Notes: generated by a model not told the origin, from the sequence alone. Numbered from the stretch's first letter, positions 1 through 9,304 are shown. The stretch is 64,000 nucleotides of DNA from Chromatiales bacterium (GCA_027076325.1 JALTJZ010000071.1:34735-98734); one strand, 5' to 3'. Translations and numbers: made by a program.

Positions 1-1589
1 TTGGTTTTAAGGCGATGTACCCGATGCGTTCGAGAATCTTAAAAGAAAATGTAAGAAAAGCGCGTGGCAATCGAAAAGAACTGATTAACAAACTTGAGCA
101 GTCTATTCACACCCGTCTGGATGAATTAAAACTATCGGGTAGTATTGTGGGTCGACAGAAACACCTCTATAGCATTTATAAAAAAATGCACGATAAAAAA
201 CTTTCATTCAATGAAGTTATGGATGTGTATGCAATACGTATCATTGTCGATAGTGTTGATACGTGTTACCGAATGTTAGGCGCCATTCATAATTTGTTTA
301 CCCCGGTACCAGGAAAATTTAAAGACTATATTGCCATTCCCAAAGCCAATGGTTACCAGTCATTGCACACGGTTTTGTATACTCAGTACGGTGTTGCTAT
401 CGAGGTGCAAATTCGTACTGAAGATATGGATCGCGTTGCCGAAGCCGGCATTGCAGCACACTGGTTATATAAAAGCGGTTTTGAAGTAACCGGTAACAAT
501 GCACAGGTGCGGGCGCGTGAATGGTTGCGTGGTGTACTGGAAATTCAGCAACATGCCGGTAACTCAATGGAGTTTCTGGAAAACGTCAAGATCGATCTGT
601 TCCCTGACGAAGTTTATGTGTTTACCCCGAGTGGCGATATTATGGTTTTACCGCGTGGCGCGACTGCAATTGATTTTGCCTATGCCGTGCATACCGATGT
701 GGGTAACCAGTGCGTGGCAGTTAAAATTAATCGGCGCTTAATGCCTCTGCGTACCGAACTTTATAATGGCCAGACGATTGAAGTAATTACTGCACCGGGT
801 GCGCAGGCTAATCCCAGCTGGCTGGAGTTTGTTAAAACCGCCAAGGCGCGTACCAATATTCGTGCATTATTGAAAGGTTTACAGTTTGACGAGTCCGTTG
901 AGTTGGGTCGTCGTTTGTTAAATCGCAATCTGGAAGCCTTTGGTTCCTCGTTAGAGAAAATTTCAGACAGTGCAATAGCAAACGCACTTAAAGAATTTAA
1001 TTTTCAGAACTTCAATGATCTCTGCGCCGAAGTGGGTATTGGTAATCATATCCCAATGATGGTGGCACGTACGCTAGTGGGTTCCAGTGACCTGCCTGAA
1101 AGTCCAGATAAAAAGAAAGGGACGAGCCAGAGAAAAGCAAGTAGTCGGCCACTTGCAATTCAGGGAACCGAAGGTGCGGTGGTTTCTTTTGCCAAATGTT
1201 GTTTGCCGATTCCGGGCGATAATATTATTGGTTTTATCAGTGCCGGTCGCGGTATTGTGGTGCATTCGCAGGCCTGTAAAAATTTAAGTGACTTTAAAAG
1301 CAAGCCGGAAAAATGGATAGATGTTGAGTGGGAGCCTGATCTAAAACGTGATTTTTCAACCTATATACGGCTAATGGTACGCAACAAGCGTGGTGTACTG
1401 GCAACCATTGCCGCGATTATTTCAGATTTAAAATCGAATATATTAAATGTTGATATAGAAGAACGTGACGGCATTCATTCATCCATGACCTTAACCGTTG
1501 AAGTCAAAGACAGAAAACACCTGGCAAGAATAATGCGGCGCTTAAAATCCATTGACATGGTTGACCGTATACATAGAATCAGACAGTAA
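1..1589 (+). CDS. spoT: Bifunctional (p)ppGpp synthetase/hydrolase SpoT, 5'-truncated by window edge
   Basis: RelA/SpoT-family enzyme that makes and degrades (p)ppGpp in the stringent response. The frame is open to the window start (G-F-K-A before the first Met at 15), so the N-terminal HD hydrolase domain lies outside. Counting from that Met: the synthetase domain holds EVQIRT near 130 and AGIAAHW near 144; the TGS domain ([10 protein letters not shown]) starts near 200; a CC-containing segment ([11 protein letters not shown]) is near 392; an ACT domain covers about 450-524. The tail is of the SpoT/Rel type. ridA follows closely, as in many gammaproteobacteria. Whether hydrolase activity is present cannot be judged here. 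Confidence 0.95.
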   Translation, partial: GFKAMYPMRSRILKENVRKARGNRKELINKLEQSIHTRLDELKLSGSIVGRQKHLYSIYKKMHDKKLSFNEVMDVYAIRIIVDSVDTCYRMLGAIHNLFTPVPGKFKDYIAIPKANGYQSLHTVLYTQYGVAIEVQIRTEDMDRVAEAGIAAHWLYKSGFEVTGNNAQVRAREWLRGVLEIQQHAGNSMEFLENVKIDLFPDEVYVFTPSGDIMVLPRGATAIDFAYAVHTDVGNQCVAVKINRRLMPLRTELYNGQTIEVITAPGAQANPSWLEFVKTAKARTNIRALLKGLQFDESVELGRRLLNRNLEAFGSSLEKISDSAIANALKEFNFQNFNDLCAEVGIGNHIPMMVARTLVGSSDLPESPDKKKGTSQRKASSRPLAIQGTEGAVVSFAKCCLPIPGDNIIGFISAGRGIVVHSQACKNLSDFKSKPEKWIDVEWEPDLKRDFSTYIRLMVRNKRGVLATIAAIISDLKSNILNVDIEERDGIHSSMTLTVEVKDRKHLARIMRRLKSIDMVDRIHRIRQ

Positions 1590-1608
1590 TTTCAAAAAGG
1601 AAAAATCA

Positions 1609-1992
1609 ATGGCACGAGAAGTTATTCATACCGACAAAGCACCCAAAGCAATTGGCACCTATTCGCAGGCAATTAAAATTGATAATACTGTTTACTTATC
1701 CGGGCAAATACCACTGGTGCCTGAAACCATGGAGTTAGTAGAAGGCGATATTAAAGTACAAATACAACGGGTGTTTGATAATTTAAAAGCCGTGACGCGG
1801 GCAGCTGGTGGCGACCTAAAAGATATAGCCAAGCTGAATATTTTTTTAACCGACTTAAGTCACTTTCCGATAGTGAATGAAACCATGGCGGAATATTTTG
1901 TTGAACCTTATCCGGCACGTGCAGCCATTGGCGTGGCATCACTACCCAAAGATGCACAGGTTGAAATGGATGCGGTGATGGTGATTGAATAG
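1609..1992 (+). CDS. ridA: RidA family enamine/imine deaminase
   Basis: RidA (YjgF/YER057c/UK114) hydrolyses reactive 2-aminoacrylate and related imines made by PLP enzymes. The product is 127 residues, the usual length. The start GTYSQAI, the SGQIPL segment and the [12 protein letters not shown] segment with the substrate-binding Arg (about residue 104) are present, as is the acidic residue in QVEMDAV. ATG 1609 was chosen because an AAAAGG ribosome site lies 9 bases upstream and the family N-terminus begins there; an upstream in-frame start at 1552 would overlap spoT. It probably shares the spoT transcript. Confidence 0.95.
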   Translation: MAREVIHTDKAPKAIGTYSQAIKIDNTVYLSGQIPLVPETMELVEGDIKVQIQRVFDNLKAVTRAAGGDLKDIAKLNIFLTDLSHFPIVNETMAEYFVEPYPARAAIGVASLPKDAQVEMDAVMVIE

Positions 1993-2054
1993 AGTCTGAA
2001 TCTATAAAGCATTAATCATGAAGAACACGGAGGACACGGAGAAAAATACTAATA

Positions 2055-2132
2055 GTCATTGTGAGCGATAGCGCGGCAATCTTTTTTCTTCGGGGCATCC
2101 ATCAAGATTGCTGCGCTATCGCTCGCAATGAC
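2055..2132. repeat. REP-like inverted repeat between ridA and recG
   Basis: Two 29-base arms (2055-2083 and 2104-2132) are near-perfect inverted copies, GTCATTGTGAGCGATAGCGC on the left, with a short loop. A close relative sits at 10765-10845, and looser relatives at 39936, 52871 and 56330. It ends about 50 bases before the recG coding homology begins, so it lies where a recG promoter, ribosome site or start codon would be expected. Confidence 0.85.
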
Positions 2133-2269
2133 TAAACTATATATTAGTCCTTCGTGGTAAAAAAATATCTAATTTAACCCCCATAAAAAATATCAAAGGT
2201 GTTGGTCCTAAAGTCGCCGAGAAGTTAACAAAGCTTGGAATTGTTGTTGCACAGGATTTATTATTCCAC

Positions 2270-4270
2270 TTGCCTTATCGTTATGAAGACCGTACCCGCA
2301 TTGTTCCCATTGGTAGTTTACGCGTAGGCGACCATGCTGTTGTTCAGGGCACCATCGAACTTACCGAAATTAAATTTGCACGCAAGCGTATGCTGGTTTG
2401 CCGGGTACGAGATGGTTCGGCATTATTAATCTTGCGGTTTTTTCATTTTACCCAAAGTCAAAAAGCAAATTTAGCCCGTGGCAAAACCATTCGTTGTTTT
2501 GGTGAGGTGCGTCGTAGTGGCAGTCATCTGGAAATGACACATCCCGAGTACAGTATTCTATCCACAGCACAGACAAAGGCTGATTTGTCTGACGCTGTTG
2601 AAGAAACATTAACCCCGGTATATCCGGTAACCGACGGTGTGCACCAGATTAGCTTACGCAATATGGTGAATCATGCTTTTGATTTGCTGGATAAAGGCAG
2701 GCTTACATTAGAGGACTATCTTCCAGCATCGTTATTAGAAAAATATCAGTTTGCCGGTTTAAAAGAGGCACTTCGTTTTGTGCACTACCCTTTACCGGAT
2801 GTGTCATTGGCTGACTTGCAGGACAACCAGCACCCGATGAAACAGCGGCTGATTTTTGAAGAACTGTTAACCCATATACTCAGCCTTAGACAGTTGCGTG
2901 CAAGAGTAAAAGAAAAACCCGCTTGTGTGATTAAGCCGACACAGAAAATGGCCAGTACATTCGAAAGTAATCTACCGTTTGAATTAACCAACGCACAGAA
3001 AAAAGTGATTGCCGATATTCAAACCGATTTATTAAAGCCATCGCCCATGCAACGTTTGGTGCAAGGTGATGTGGGTTCGGGTAAAACCGTGGTGGCAGCC
3101 ATCGCCGCGTTGCAGGTAATCGAATCCGGTTATCAGGTTGCGATTATGGCACCAACCGAGATTTTAGCCGAACAGCATTATACTAATTTTATGCACTGGT
3201 TTGAGCCTTTGGGGGTTCAGGTTGTGTGGCTAAGTGGCAAATTAAAAACTGCGCCACGCCGAGAAGCCATGGCTTTAATCGAATCGGCTGAGGCAGGTAT
3301 TGCCATCGGCACCCATGCTTTATTTCAGGACGAAGTGACATTTAAAAATTTAGCCCTGGTTATTATTGACGAGCAACATCGGTTTGGTGTGCACCAACGT
3401 TTGGCACTCAGGAACAAGGGTGTGAGTGATAACAATGGCGAGCCACGTTCGCCCCATCAGCTGATTATGACCGCAACCCCTATCCCGAGAACACTTAGCA
3501 TGACAGCGTATGCTGATCTGGATTGTTCCATTATTGATGAATTACCACCGGGGCGAACACCCGTGGAGACGGTGGTATTACCTGATTCACGTCGAGTTGA
3601 AATTATCGAGCGTATCATTAAAGCCTGCCAGCAAGGTCGGCAAGTGTATTGGGTATGTACCCTTATTGAAGAGTCGGAAGTATTGCAATGTCAGGCAGCT
3701 GAAGATGCGTATAAAGAATTAGCTGATGCCTTCCCGGATTTAAAAATAGGCCTGGTGCACGGCCGCATGAAACCCGAACAAAAAGAGCAGGTAATGTCGG
3801 CTTTTAAAAGCGCAGAGTTACAGTTATTAATTGCCACCACGGTGATCGAAGTTGGTGTGGATGTACCCAATGCCAGTTTAATGGTAATAGAAAATGCCGA
3901 ACGTTTAGGCTTGTCACAACTGCACCAGCTACGCGGTCGAGTCGGGCGTGGCCGGCAGGCTAGCGCTTGCGTGTTAATGTACCGTGCGCCGTTGTCACAA
4001 AATGCACGAACGCGACTGGATACCATGCGGCAAACCAATGACGGTTTTAAAATTGCACAAAAAGATCTGGAAATACGCGGCCCTGGTGAAGTCCTGGGAA
4101 CGCGGCAAACCGGTTTGCAGTTATTAAAAATTGCCGATCTGCAACGTGATGCGGCACTTATACCCAAAGCCAGCCAGGCAGCCGAAGAACTCGAGCTGAA
4201 TCATTCGGAAAATATTGCCGCATTAATCCAGCGCTGGATAGGTAATGCCAGCCGTTATGCGGATGTGTAG
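2270..4270 (+). CDS. recG: ATP-dependent DNA helicase RecG (start uncertain)
   Basis: RecG is a superfamily 2 helicase that remodels stalled forks and Holliday junctions. From TTG 2270, the wedge/OB domain fills the first 200 residues, Walker A GDVGSGKT is at 266-273, the DEQH box at 367-370, and the helicase C-terminal domain with QLRGRVGRG and the RecG-specific tail follow. Family similarity clearly begins earlier: the frame from about 2174 reads IKNIKGVGPKVAEKL and on to LLFHLP, the normal RecG N-terminus. That stretch has no ATG, GTG or TTG, so either a rare start (for example ATA at 2141, 2165 or 2183) is used or the protein is shortened to TTG 2270. Function is certain, the start is not. 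Confidence 0.95.
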   Translation: MPYRYEDRTRIVPIGSLRVGDHAVVQGTIELTEIKFARKRMLVCRVRDGSALLILRFFHFTQSQKANLARGKTIRCFGEVRRSGSHLEMTHPEYSILSTAQTKADLSDAVEETLTPVYPVTDGVHQISLRNMVNHAFDLLDKGRLTLEDYLPASLLEKYQFAGLKEALRFVHYPLPDVSLADLQDNQHPMKQRLIFEELLTHILSLRQLRARVKEKPACVIKPTQKMASTFESNLPFELTNAQKKVIADIQTDLLKPSPMQRLVQGDVGSGKTVVAAIAALQVIESGYQVAIMAPTEILAEQHYTNFMHWFEPLGVQVVWLSGKLKTAPRREAMALIESAEAGIAIGTHALFQDEVTFKNLALVIIDEQHRFGVHQRLALRNKGVSDNNGEPRSPHQLIMTATPIPRTLSMTAYADLDCSIIDELPPGRTPVETVVLPDSRRVEIIERIIKACQQGRQVYWVCTLIEESEVLQCQAAEDAYKELADAFPDLKIGLVHGRMKPEQKEQVMSAFKSAELQLLIATTVIEVGVDVPNASLMVIENAERLGLSQLHQLRGRVGRGRQASACVLMYRAPLSQNARTRLDTMRQTNDGFKIAQKDLEIRGPGEVLGTRQTGLQLLKIADLQRDAALIPKASQAAEELELNHSENIAALIQRWIGNASRYADV

Positions 4271-4280
4271 CCGATTAAGA

Positions 4281-4318
4281 CAGAACACAGATATTATCTA
4301 TACATTATCTGTGTTCTG
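4281..4318. terminator. Bidirectional terminator between recG and the convergent gene
   Basis: Perfect 13-base inverted repeat: CAGAACACAGATA at 4281-4293 and TATCTGTGTTCTG at 4306-4318, with a 12-base loop. It lies exactly between two convergent genes. There is no long T run on either side, so it could also act as an mRNA-stabilising hairpin. Confidence 0.6.
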
Positions 4319-4330
4319 CCCCGATTATGA

Positions 4331-5146
4331 TTATTGCAGTGATTCATCAAACTCTGATCCTGAACTACTTGGCCATTGGCTGGCATCGATTGTTTCTTTG
4401 TAGGCATGCCAGGTTGCGTGGCCAATCACAGGTAAAAATACCAGCAAACCAATAAAGGCGGTAGCAAAGCTTAATAACACGCTTAAGAATATACAAATCG
4501 CCCATACCAACATTGCTTTTTTATTATGAAAGACAGCATTAATACTGGTAATGACAGCTGTTACGGTATCCACCTTTCTGTCCATAATCATCGGCAATGA
4601 GAATGCGCTGGCAGTAAATATGATAAAAGAAAAAACCGCGCCGACACCAGTACCAATTCCAAGAAAAGTGACATAGCTTTCAAAACCTGCGCCGGATTCA
4701 ACCGGGTAAAAAACATGCAGCATTGATGCGGAACGCGCCCAAATTAAAAACACCACCATTAACATTAAGCTGAATACACCTATGTTACCAAAATGGCGAA
4801 GACCCTCTCGCAAACAGTAGCCTAAAACCGGTCGCTTACCTTCCTGCAACTGGCAACTAACCGAATACAGACCAATTGCAATAACCGGCCCTAACAGAAG
4901 AAAGCTTAATATCAACGAAAGTATAGAAAAGAAGTTACCAAATTCCAGTGCAAAAAAACTAACAATATAACTTAATAACATAATAACAAAACCATACATG
5001 ATGCTTTGGCGTGGTGCATGTTTAAAGTCTTGCCAACCGAGCTTAATCCAGCGAAAAGCCGCGGTTGTTTTAAGTTTGTGGCATGGAGCAACAAATGGCA
5101 GTTGCGGCTGAATGCCAGGCTGAGGTTGCTGAGCAGGCGTAGCCAT
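4331..5146 (-). CDS. DUF2189 family integral membrane protein
   Basis: A 271-residue inner-membrane protein with about six hydrophobic spans and a Pro/Gln-rich cytoplasmic N-terminus. The layout and the segment RWIKLGWQDF followed by a run of membrane helices match the DUF2189 family, whose function is unknown. In some bacteria such proteins sit near respiratory genes. It stands alone, convergent with recG, with roughly 400 bases of non-coding sequence upstream. The start at 5146 is preceded by an AGGGGGAT-type ribosome site. No catalytic motif is visible. Confidence 0.75.
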   Translation of the reverse strand: MATPAQQPQPGIQPQLPFVAPCHKLKTTAAFRWIKLGWQDFKHAPRQSIMYGFVIMLLSYIVSFFALEFGNFFSILSLILSFLLLGPVIAIGLYSVSCQLQEGKRPVLGYCLREGLRHFGNIGVFSLMLMVVFLIWARSASMLHVFYPVESGAGFESYVTFLGIGTGVGAVFSFIIFTASAFSLPMIMDRKVDTVTAVITSINAVFHNKKAMLVWAICIFLSVLLSFATAFIGLLVFLPVIGHATWHAYKETIDASQWPSSSGSEFDESLQ

Positions 5147-5560
5147 AACGAAATCCCCCTTATTTTGTTTTAAGATTTGTCAGTAACTTTTTATTATTTT
5201 TGCTGACAATGGTGCTTGATGTTTTAGTCGTGAATACCACATACCAACATCATTTATTATTTTTATCGATGGTTGCAGAATAAAAAGCGCAGGTAAAGGG
5301 AAAAATAACAAAAAATAGCTGTATGCATAAAAATAAGTAAAAGCTAATAGTAAAAGCTGAGCTGTAAGATGCTGTATTTGTGAGCAAACTGTTTTCTTAT
5401 AATCATTGTTTGTTGCGAGTATGATGGGGTTGGCTGGGATGATGAATTGAGTTTGCTAAAATCTATTTTTTTATGGAATGGCTGGGTGGCTTTTTTATAT
5501 TGCCCATAATATTGTGGTTCAAAGTACAAGTCGCTATGCAGATATGTGATAATTCATAAA
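5147..5560. other. Non-coding interval, AT-rich
   Basis: This divergent interval between the DUF2189 gene and ubiA presumably holds both promoters. A possible 61-codon minus-strand frame (5344-5529) has no family look and low-complexity composition. No repeat, RNA gene or clear operator was recognised. Confidence 0.5.
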
Positions 5561-6436
5561 ATGAATAAAGCTTATTTAAAAGACCGACTGCACCAATATT
5601 ACCTCCTTACCCGGCTAAACAAACCGATTGGCATTTTTTTACTATTGTGGCCGACGCTTTGGGCGCTGTGGATAGCCAGCGAAGGCAGGCCGGATCTGCT
5701 GGTGTTGTTTGTTTTTGTCAGCGGTGTGGTATTGATGCGTTCAGCCGGTTGTGTGATTAATGATTACGCCGACAGGAAAATTGACCCGCTGGTGTCACGT
5801 ACTCGTTTGCGACCGATTGCCAGTGGATTAGTTAAACCCAAAGAAGCGCTTAAGCTGTTTGCCGGATTGTGTATTGCCGCTTTTACACTGGTTTTGTTAA
5901 TGAACAAGCTAACCATTTATTTATCTTTTGTTGGTGTGGGGCTTGCAGCTATTTACCCATTTATGAAACGTTATACCCACCTGCCTCAGGTTGTTTTAGG
6001 GATGGCTTTTGGTTGGGCCATCCCGATGGCATTTGCGGCACAAACAGGGTCTATCCCAAAAATTGCCTGGCTGTTGTTTGTGGTGAATATCGTCTGGTCA
6101 GTAGCTTACGATACAATGTACGCGATGGCTGATAAAGAAGACGATTTAAAGGCAGGCGTTAAATCAACCGCCATTTTGTTTGATGATATGGATAAAGTGA
6201 TGATAGCGCTGCTGCAAGGCATTACTTTAATTGGCCTGTATTTTATTGGCCAGCAGTTGCAGTTAAGCTGGGTGTTTTACACGAGCCTGATAGTTGCGGC
6301 TGGCCTGGCTGTTTACCAGCAGCAGCTTATTAAAAATCGTATACCAAAACAATGCATTCAGGCCTTTCTTAATAACAATGCGTTTGGTGGAACTGTTTTT
6401 GTAGGCTTAGTCTTACATTATTTGCTGTTTGCTTAG
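5561..6436 (+). CDS. ubiA: 4-hydroxybenzoate octaprenyltransferase UbiA
   Basis: Membrane prenyltransferase that attaches the polyprenyl tail to 4-hydroxybenzoate in ubiquinone synthesis. From ATG 5561 it is 291 residues, normal for the family, with about eight membrane spans. The first Asp-rich site NDYADRKID lies near residue 67 and the second ([13 protein letters not shown]) near 185; both bind prenyl diphosphate through Mg2+. ATG 5561 was preferred to GTG 5546 because the family N-terminus normally starts a few residues before LTRLNKPIG. The chorismate lyase gene ubiC, a frequent neighbour, is absent. Ubiquinone would feed the respiratory chain encoded elsewhere in the window. Confidence 0.93.
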   Translation: MNKAYLKDRLHQYYLLTRLNKPIGIFLLLWPTLWALWIASEGRPDLLVLFVFVSGVVLMRSAGCVINDYADRKIDPLVSRTRLRPIASGLVKPKEALKLFAGLCIAAFTLVLLMNKLTIYLSFVGVGLAAIYPFMKRYTHLPQVVLGMAFGWAIPMAFAAQTGSIPKIAWLLFVVNIVWSVAYDTMYAMADKEDDLKAGVKSTAILFDDMDKVMIALLQGITLIGLYFIGQQLQLSWVFYTSLIVAAGLAVYQQQLIKNRIPKQCIQAFLNNNAFGGTVFVGLVLHYLLFA

Positions 6437-6596
6437 GGGCTGTTGATTTTTCATCTATTGCCTGATTTTGGCTAATTTTAGCCCTGCCTGCGTTATTTTT
6501 TACTATCAATGGAGTGCATTGATACGTAAAAAATGCCTTGCCAGGACTTAAATTTTCTCAAAATCAGCCTAACATTTGAAAGATCAACAGCCCCTA
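6435..6596. repeat. MITE-like inverted-repeat element, long copy
   Basis: The element starts GGGGCTGTTGATTTTTCAT and ends ATTTGAAAGATCAACAGCCCC, an imperfect inverted repeat with further internal complementarity (GATTTTGGCT and AAAATCAGCC; GCCTGCGTTATTTTTTAC and GTAAAAAATGCCTTGCC). A shorter relative is at 16230-16313. It abuts the ubiA stop codon. There is no coding capacity, so it would have to be mobilised in trans if it moves. Confidence 0.8.
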
Positions 6597-6641
6597 GTGT
6601 TTATTTTCTTACTTCTTATAATCTCAAAATGAGAGTAAAAT

Positions 6642-6779
6642 TTGAGTGCTTTTTGCTGGAAAAAAAGTCACTTTCAGCTACGCTTAGGGGCAACAGGTGA
6701 GTTACTTATCTTTATCTTTTTATCCGTTTTAGGCGTGACCGGGTTCACTGTTTTTGCGGGGGTATTCCGGGTAAAGTAA
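6642..6779 (+). CDS. Possible 45-residue membrane protein
   Basis: A TTG-started frame whose second half (GELLIFIFLSVLGVTGF) is a clean single membrane span ending in a basic tail. It lies between the MITE-like element and the outer-membrane protein gene. There is no strong ribosome site and the start is doubtful, so it could be chance or the remnant of a longer gene. Recorded because the hydrophobic segment looks non-random. Confidence 0.22.
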   Translation: MSAFCWKKSHFQLRLGATGELLIFIFLSVLGVTGFTVFAGVFRVK

Positions 6780-6840
6780 GAGCTAGCTATCAATGGACCG
6801 CTTTTTAGACAATGAATAAACGTATTTCAAGGAACAGGTT

Positions 6841-7506
6841 GTGGTGAGCGGCAACAAAAAACTCAAAACACTATTTATTGGCTCGGCTTTAGCCGTTTTA
6901 GTGACGGTTGTGTTGCCGGTTAAGGTGGCTCAGGCAGAGAGCGATATATCTTCCTGGCGTGATGATCCTTTACGCCTGAATATGAAGTTTGAAGGTCAAT
7001 CTTCGGCTTTTAATCAGCAAAATTTACAGTCAGACTGGATGAGTGAGTTTGACAACATGTCCCTTTCGCCTGCGAATACCAAATATTCTTTAGATCGTGC
7101 CATTATCCGGCAATACGATGCTACTTTCTTTTACCCTTTTCAAAGCGGTAAACTGAATTTTGATTTAGGGTTTAATATTAAATTTATTAACGGTATCACT
7201 GAAGCGATGAATGAGTTCGGCATAAGTAGTTCGCAAAGTTATACTGCAACCTTACCCATGATGTACGCGACTGCCCTGTATGAATTGCCATGGAAAGGGT
7301 TGTCTGCTGGTTTTGAGGGTAAACATATGGTGCTTGCTAACAGTACGGCTTACGATTATAAAGCCATGCTAAGTTATCAGGGTCACAACGGCTTTGGTTT
7401 AAATGGCGGCTGGCAGTACCAGCAATTTCATTTAAATGCCTTTCAAAATATAACCGCAAGCAGCGAAACGGAAGGCCCGTTTGTGGATTTTTACTTTAAG
7501 TTTTAA
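6841..7506 (+). CDS. Putative outer-membrane beta-barrel protein
   Basis: A 221-residue secreted protein. A signal peptide occupies the first 32 residues and ends VAQA. Past the signal there are alternating hydrophobic/aromatic strands, and the C-terminus FVDFYFKF ends in Phe as outer-membrane barrels do. The composition recalls the small TIGR04219-type outer-membrane proteins, but I cannot confirm the family. It starts with GTG (two in tandem at 6841 and 6844) behind AAGGAACAGG. It appears monocistronic; the next gene is convergent. Confidence 0.7.
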   Translation: MVSGNKKLKTLFIGSALAVLVTVVLPVKVAQAESDISSWRDDPLRLNMKFEGQSSAFNQQNLQSDWMSEFDNMSLSPANTKYSLDRAIIRQYDATFFYPFQSGKLNFDLGFNIKFINGITEAMNEFGISSSQSYTATLPMMYATALYELPWKGLSAGFEGKHMVLANSTAYDYKAMLSYQGHNGFGLNGGWQYQQFHLNAFQNITASSETEGPFVDFYFKF

Positions 7507-7550
7507 ATTAAGAGTACAGCATATCTTGATTAAAGCTTACTTTTCTCAAT

Positions 7551-8141
7551 TCAATTTTTCTTGCTGGCAATTGCCTGAACAACGGCACCAAGCCCGGTGT
7601 GGTGGCTGCCTTCAACAACGTCACGCTCGAGTTCCTGTAACAGGCTAAACTGCAAACCGTGCAATTCCTGCTTTAAAATATCGGCACTCATGGTAAGTTC
7701 GGCAGTGGGTGGCCCACCCGTACCGTGTTTGAGTTGTTCGGGGGTATAGGCTTCCAGCAGCAAAACGCCGCCATTTTTAAGCCCTTGCACGACTTGTGCA
7801 TGTAATTCCGTTCTGACTTTTTCGGGTAGATGGCAAAAGATAGAAACAATACCATCCCATTGTTCTGTGCCCAGTGGGTAGCGAGCCAAATCGGCATGAA
7901 TATATTTAACGTCCACATTATTATCTTGAGCAAGTTTTTTTGCTTTTTCGATACCAACGGTTGATGCATCAACGGCGGTTACTTTATAGCCCTGTTTTGC
8001 TAAAAACACCGAATTGCGGCCTTCACCATCAGCGAGGCACAATACTTTGCCCCTGGGTAGTTGGGTAAAGTTCTGCTCTAAAAAGACATTCGGTTGCGTT
8101 CCATAAATATAATGCTCGGTGGCGTAGCGTTCGTCCCACAT
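7551..8141 (-). CDS. SAM-dependent methyltransferase, TehB-like
   Basis: Class I methyltransferase. The N-terminal MWDERYATEHYIYG is typical of the small TehB/thiol-methyltransferase group, followed by the SAM loop LCLADGEGRNSVFLA (about residues 34-48) and acidic motif TAVDAS. The substrate may be a thiol, tellurite or another metalloid oxyanion; the sequence cannot tell. ATG 8141 is preferred to the longer in-frame start at 8273 because the longer form would run through a terminator hairpin (8193-8229) and carries no family similarity before MWDERY. Confidence 0.8.
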   Translation of the reverse strand: MWDERYATEHYIYGTQPNVFLEQNFTQLPRGKVLCLADGEGRNSVFLAKQGYKVTAVDASTVGIEKAKKLAQDNNVDVKYIHADLARYPLGTEQWDGIVSIFCHLPEKVRTELHAQVVQGLKNGGVLLLEAYTPEQLKHGTGGPPTAELTMSADILKQELHGLQFSLLQELERDVVEGSHHTGLGAVVQAIASKKN

Positions 8142-8192
8142 GTTTTTTATTCTCTTGCCGTGTTTAAGTCTTTGGCTGGAAATTATACGCAT

Positions 8193-8229
8193 AAAAAAAC
8201 CGTGCGGCCATGATGGCTGGACGGTTTTA
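8193..8229 (-). terminator. Rho-independent terminator of the small membrane-protein unit
   Basis: On the minus strand AAAACCGTCCAGCC and GGCCGCACGGTTTT form a GC-containing stem around ATCAT, followed by a run of T. It lies 22 bases after the stop codon of the 36-residue protein at 8251-8361 and before the methyltransferase start, so it separates the two genes. Confidence 0.8.
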
Positions 8230-8250
8230 GTTTTATTATCAGGTACTTTC

Positions 8251-8361
8251 TTAGATAACAGTATTGGCAACAATAATTGCGACAGTCATCACGCCGATTA
8301 AAACAAGCACGGTTTTCCCTACATTCATTAAAATATCTTTATCACCTTCTTGGTACATCAT
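8251..8361 (-). CDS. 36-residue single-span membrane protein under an FNR box
   Basis: The product begins MMYQEGDKDILMNVGK and continues as one hydrophobic helix (VLVLIGVMTVAIIVANTVI). A purine-rich site (AGGGGGA) precedes the ATG by about 12 bases. A perfect FNR half-site pair (8426-8439) is centred about 71 bases upstream of the ATG and a strong terminator follows the stop, so this is a complete small transcription unit. No family is recognised. The context suggests a protein made at low oxygen that may associate with a membrane complex; that role is inference. Confidence 0.7.
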   Translation of the reverse strand: MMYQEGDKDILMNVGKTVLVLIGVMTVAIIVANTVI

Positions 8362-8425
8362 CGTTATAATCCCCCTATTATGTTGTGGTCTTTAGCTGAT
8401 TATGGGCGGGAAATTGATATAAACA

Positions 8426-8439
8426 TTGATCTAGATCAA
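8426..8439. promoter_or_regulatory. Perfect FNR/ANR-type box
   Basis: TTGATCTAGATCAA matches the FNR consensus TTGAT-N4-ATCAA at every fixed position, and sits in a longer palindrome AAACATTGAT/ATCAATGTTT. The only gene it can activate at a normal distance is the minus-strand small protein starting at 8361; centred at -41.5 it would place transcription start near 8391. Confidence 0.8.
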
Positions 8440-8473
8440 TGTTTGCTCATTTAACCTTGATGCTGACAGGGTC

Positions 8474-9193
8474 TTATGCGCGGGCAGCACTCCAGATCTG
8501 GATACGCTCGGCTCCCTGTTTTCGCAACTCGCGGGCAAGCTCGTTAACGGTTTGGCCCGTTGTCATCACGTCATCAATAATTGCAACGTGTTTGTAATGA
8601 AAGCGAGTTGAAACTTTAAAGGCATGGCGAATATTCTGCTGGCGAGATTTTTTATTTTGCCCCATTTGAGGTGCAGTAGAAATTACTCGTGTACAGCAGT
8701 GGGTATCGAGTTTAATAGCGTAACGTCTGGCTATCGGCCGGGCTATTTCCAGCGCCTGGTTAAAACCACGTTGCCGAAGCCGTTTTTTATGTAAGGGAAC
8801 GGGGATAATACAGTCGGGTAAGCCTTCGGCATGTTGTTCTATTTTAGCCATCAGTAACTCGGCAAGTATTTGAGCATAATAGAGTTTGTGCTGAAATTTG
8901 AGCCGGGTGACAAACTGGCTGACAGGCAACGCATAATGGTACGGGCTAATGCATAGATCAAAAGCAGGGGGTGACTTGACACACTGGCCACAGCGGACTG
9001 CATTTTGTGGTGTGTCGACCATGCTCAGTGGTAAGCCACATTGAAAGCATTGTGAGCTTATCGTTGGTAGCATTTTGCTGCAGGATGGGCAGATAAGGTG
9101 TGCACTGGGCTCTGCACATAACGGGCAGGTTGTGTTGAGGGGGCCGAGTTGACTAAGCCACTGTTTAGTTGTTTGTAAAAGTGCTTGCAGCAT
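8474..9193 (-). CDS. comF: ComF family phosphoribosyltransferase-like protein
   Basis: ComF proteins take part in DNA uptake (natural transformation). The 239-residue product has an N-terminal zinc-finger region with CxxC pairs at about 23/26 and 35/38 and further Cys to about 72, then a phosphoribosyltransferase-type domain with IPVPLHKKRLRQRGFNQA near 128 and the PRPP loop VAIIDDVMTTGQT near 206. It is divergent from the biotin operon, a common arrangement in gammaproteobacteria. A TfoX C-terminal-domain cassette lies far away at 57 kb; no link is implied. Confidence 0.92.
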   Translation of the reverse strand: MLQALLQTTKQWLSQLGPLNTTCPLCAEPSAHLICPSCSKMLPTISSQCFQCGLPLSMVDTPQNAVRCGQCVKSPPAFDLCISPYHYALPVSQFVTRLKFQHKLYYAQILAELLMAKIEQHAEGLPDCIIPVPLHKKRLRQRGFNQALEIARPIARRYAIKLDTHCCTRVISTAPQMGQNKKSRQQNIRHAFKVSTRFHYKHVAIIDDVMTTGQTVNELARELRKQGAERIQIWSAARA

Positions 9194-9273
9194 AAATCAT
9201 CCCTGATCGTGCCTGTTGTTTTGTGGAGTGTAGCTTAAATTTTTTCACTTAACATCTGTCGTTTTATCACTGT

Positions 9274-9304
9274 TTGTTAACCAATAAATTTTAATGGTTG
9301 ACAA
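9274..9304. promoter_or_regulatory. Candidate BirA (biotin) operator
   Basis: TTGTTAACC (9274-9282), 13 bases, then GGTTGACAA (9296-9304). The arms differ from the BirA consensus TTGTAAACC/GGTTTACAA at one position each. It lies in the divergent comF-bio interval, where E. coli has bioO. The spacer is a little shorter than the 14-16 bases I recall for this operator, so the call is likely but not certain. Confidence 0.55.

Noticed and set aside
3691..4167. 158-codon minus-strand frame inside recG
   Set aside because: Shadow of the RecG helicase domain; no ribosome site and no protein-family character.
5344..5529. 61-codon minus-strand frame in the interval before ubiA
   Set aside because: Low-complexity, no ribosome site, no conserved motif; treated as non-coding.
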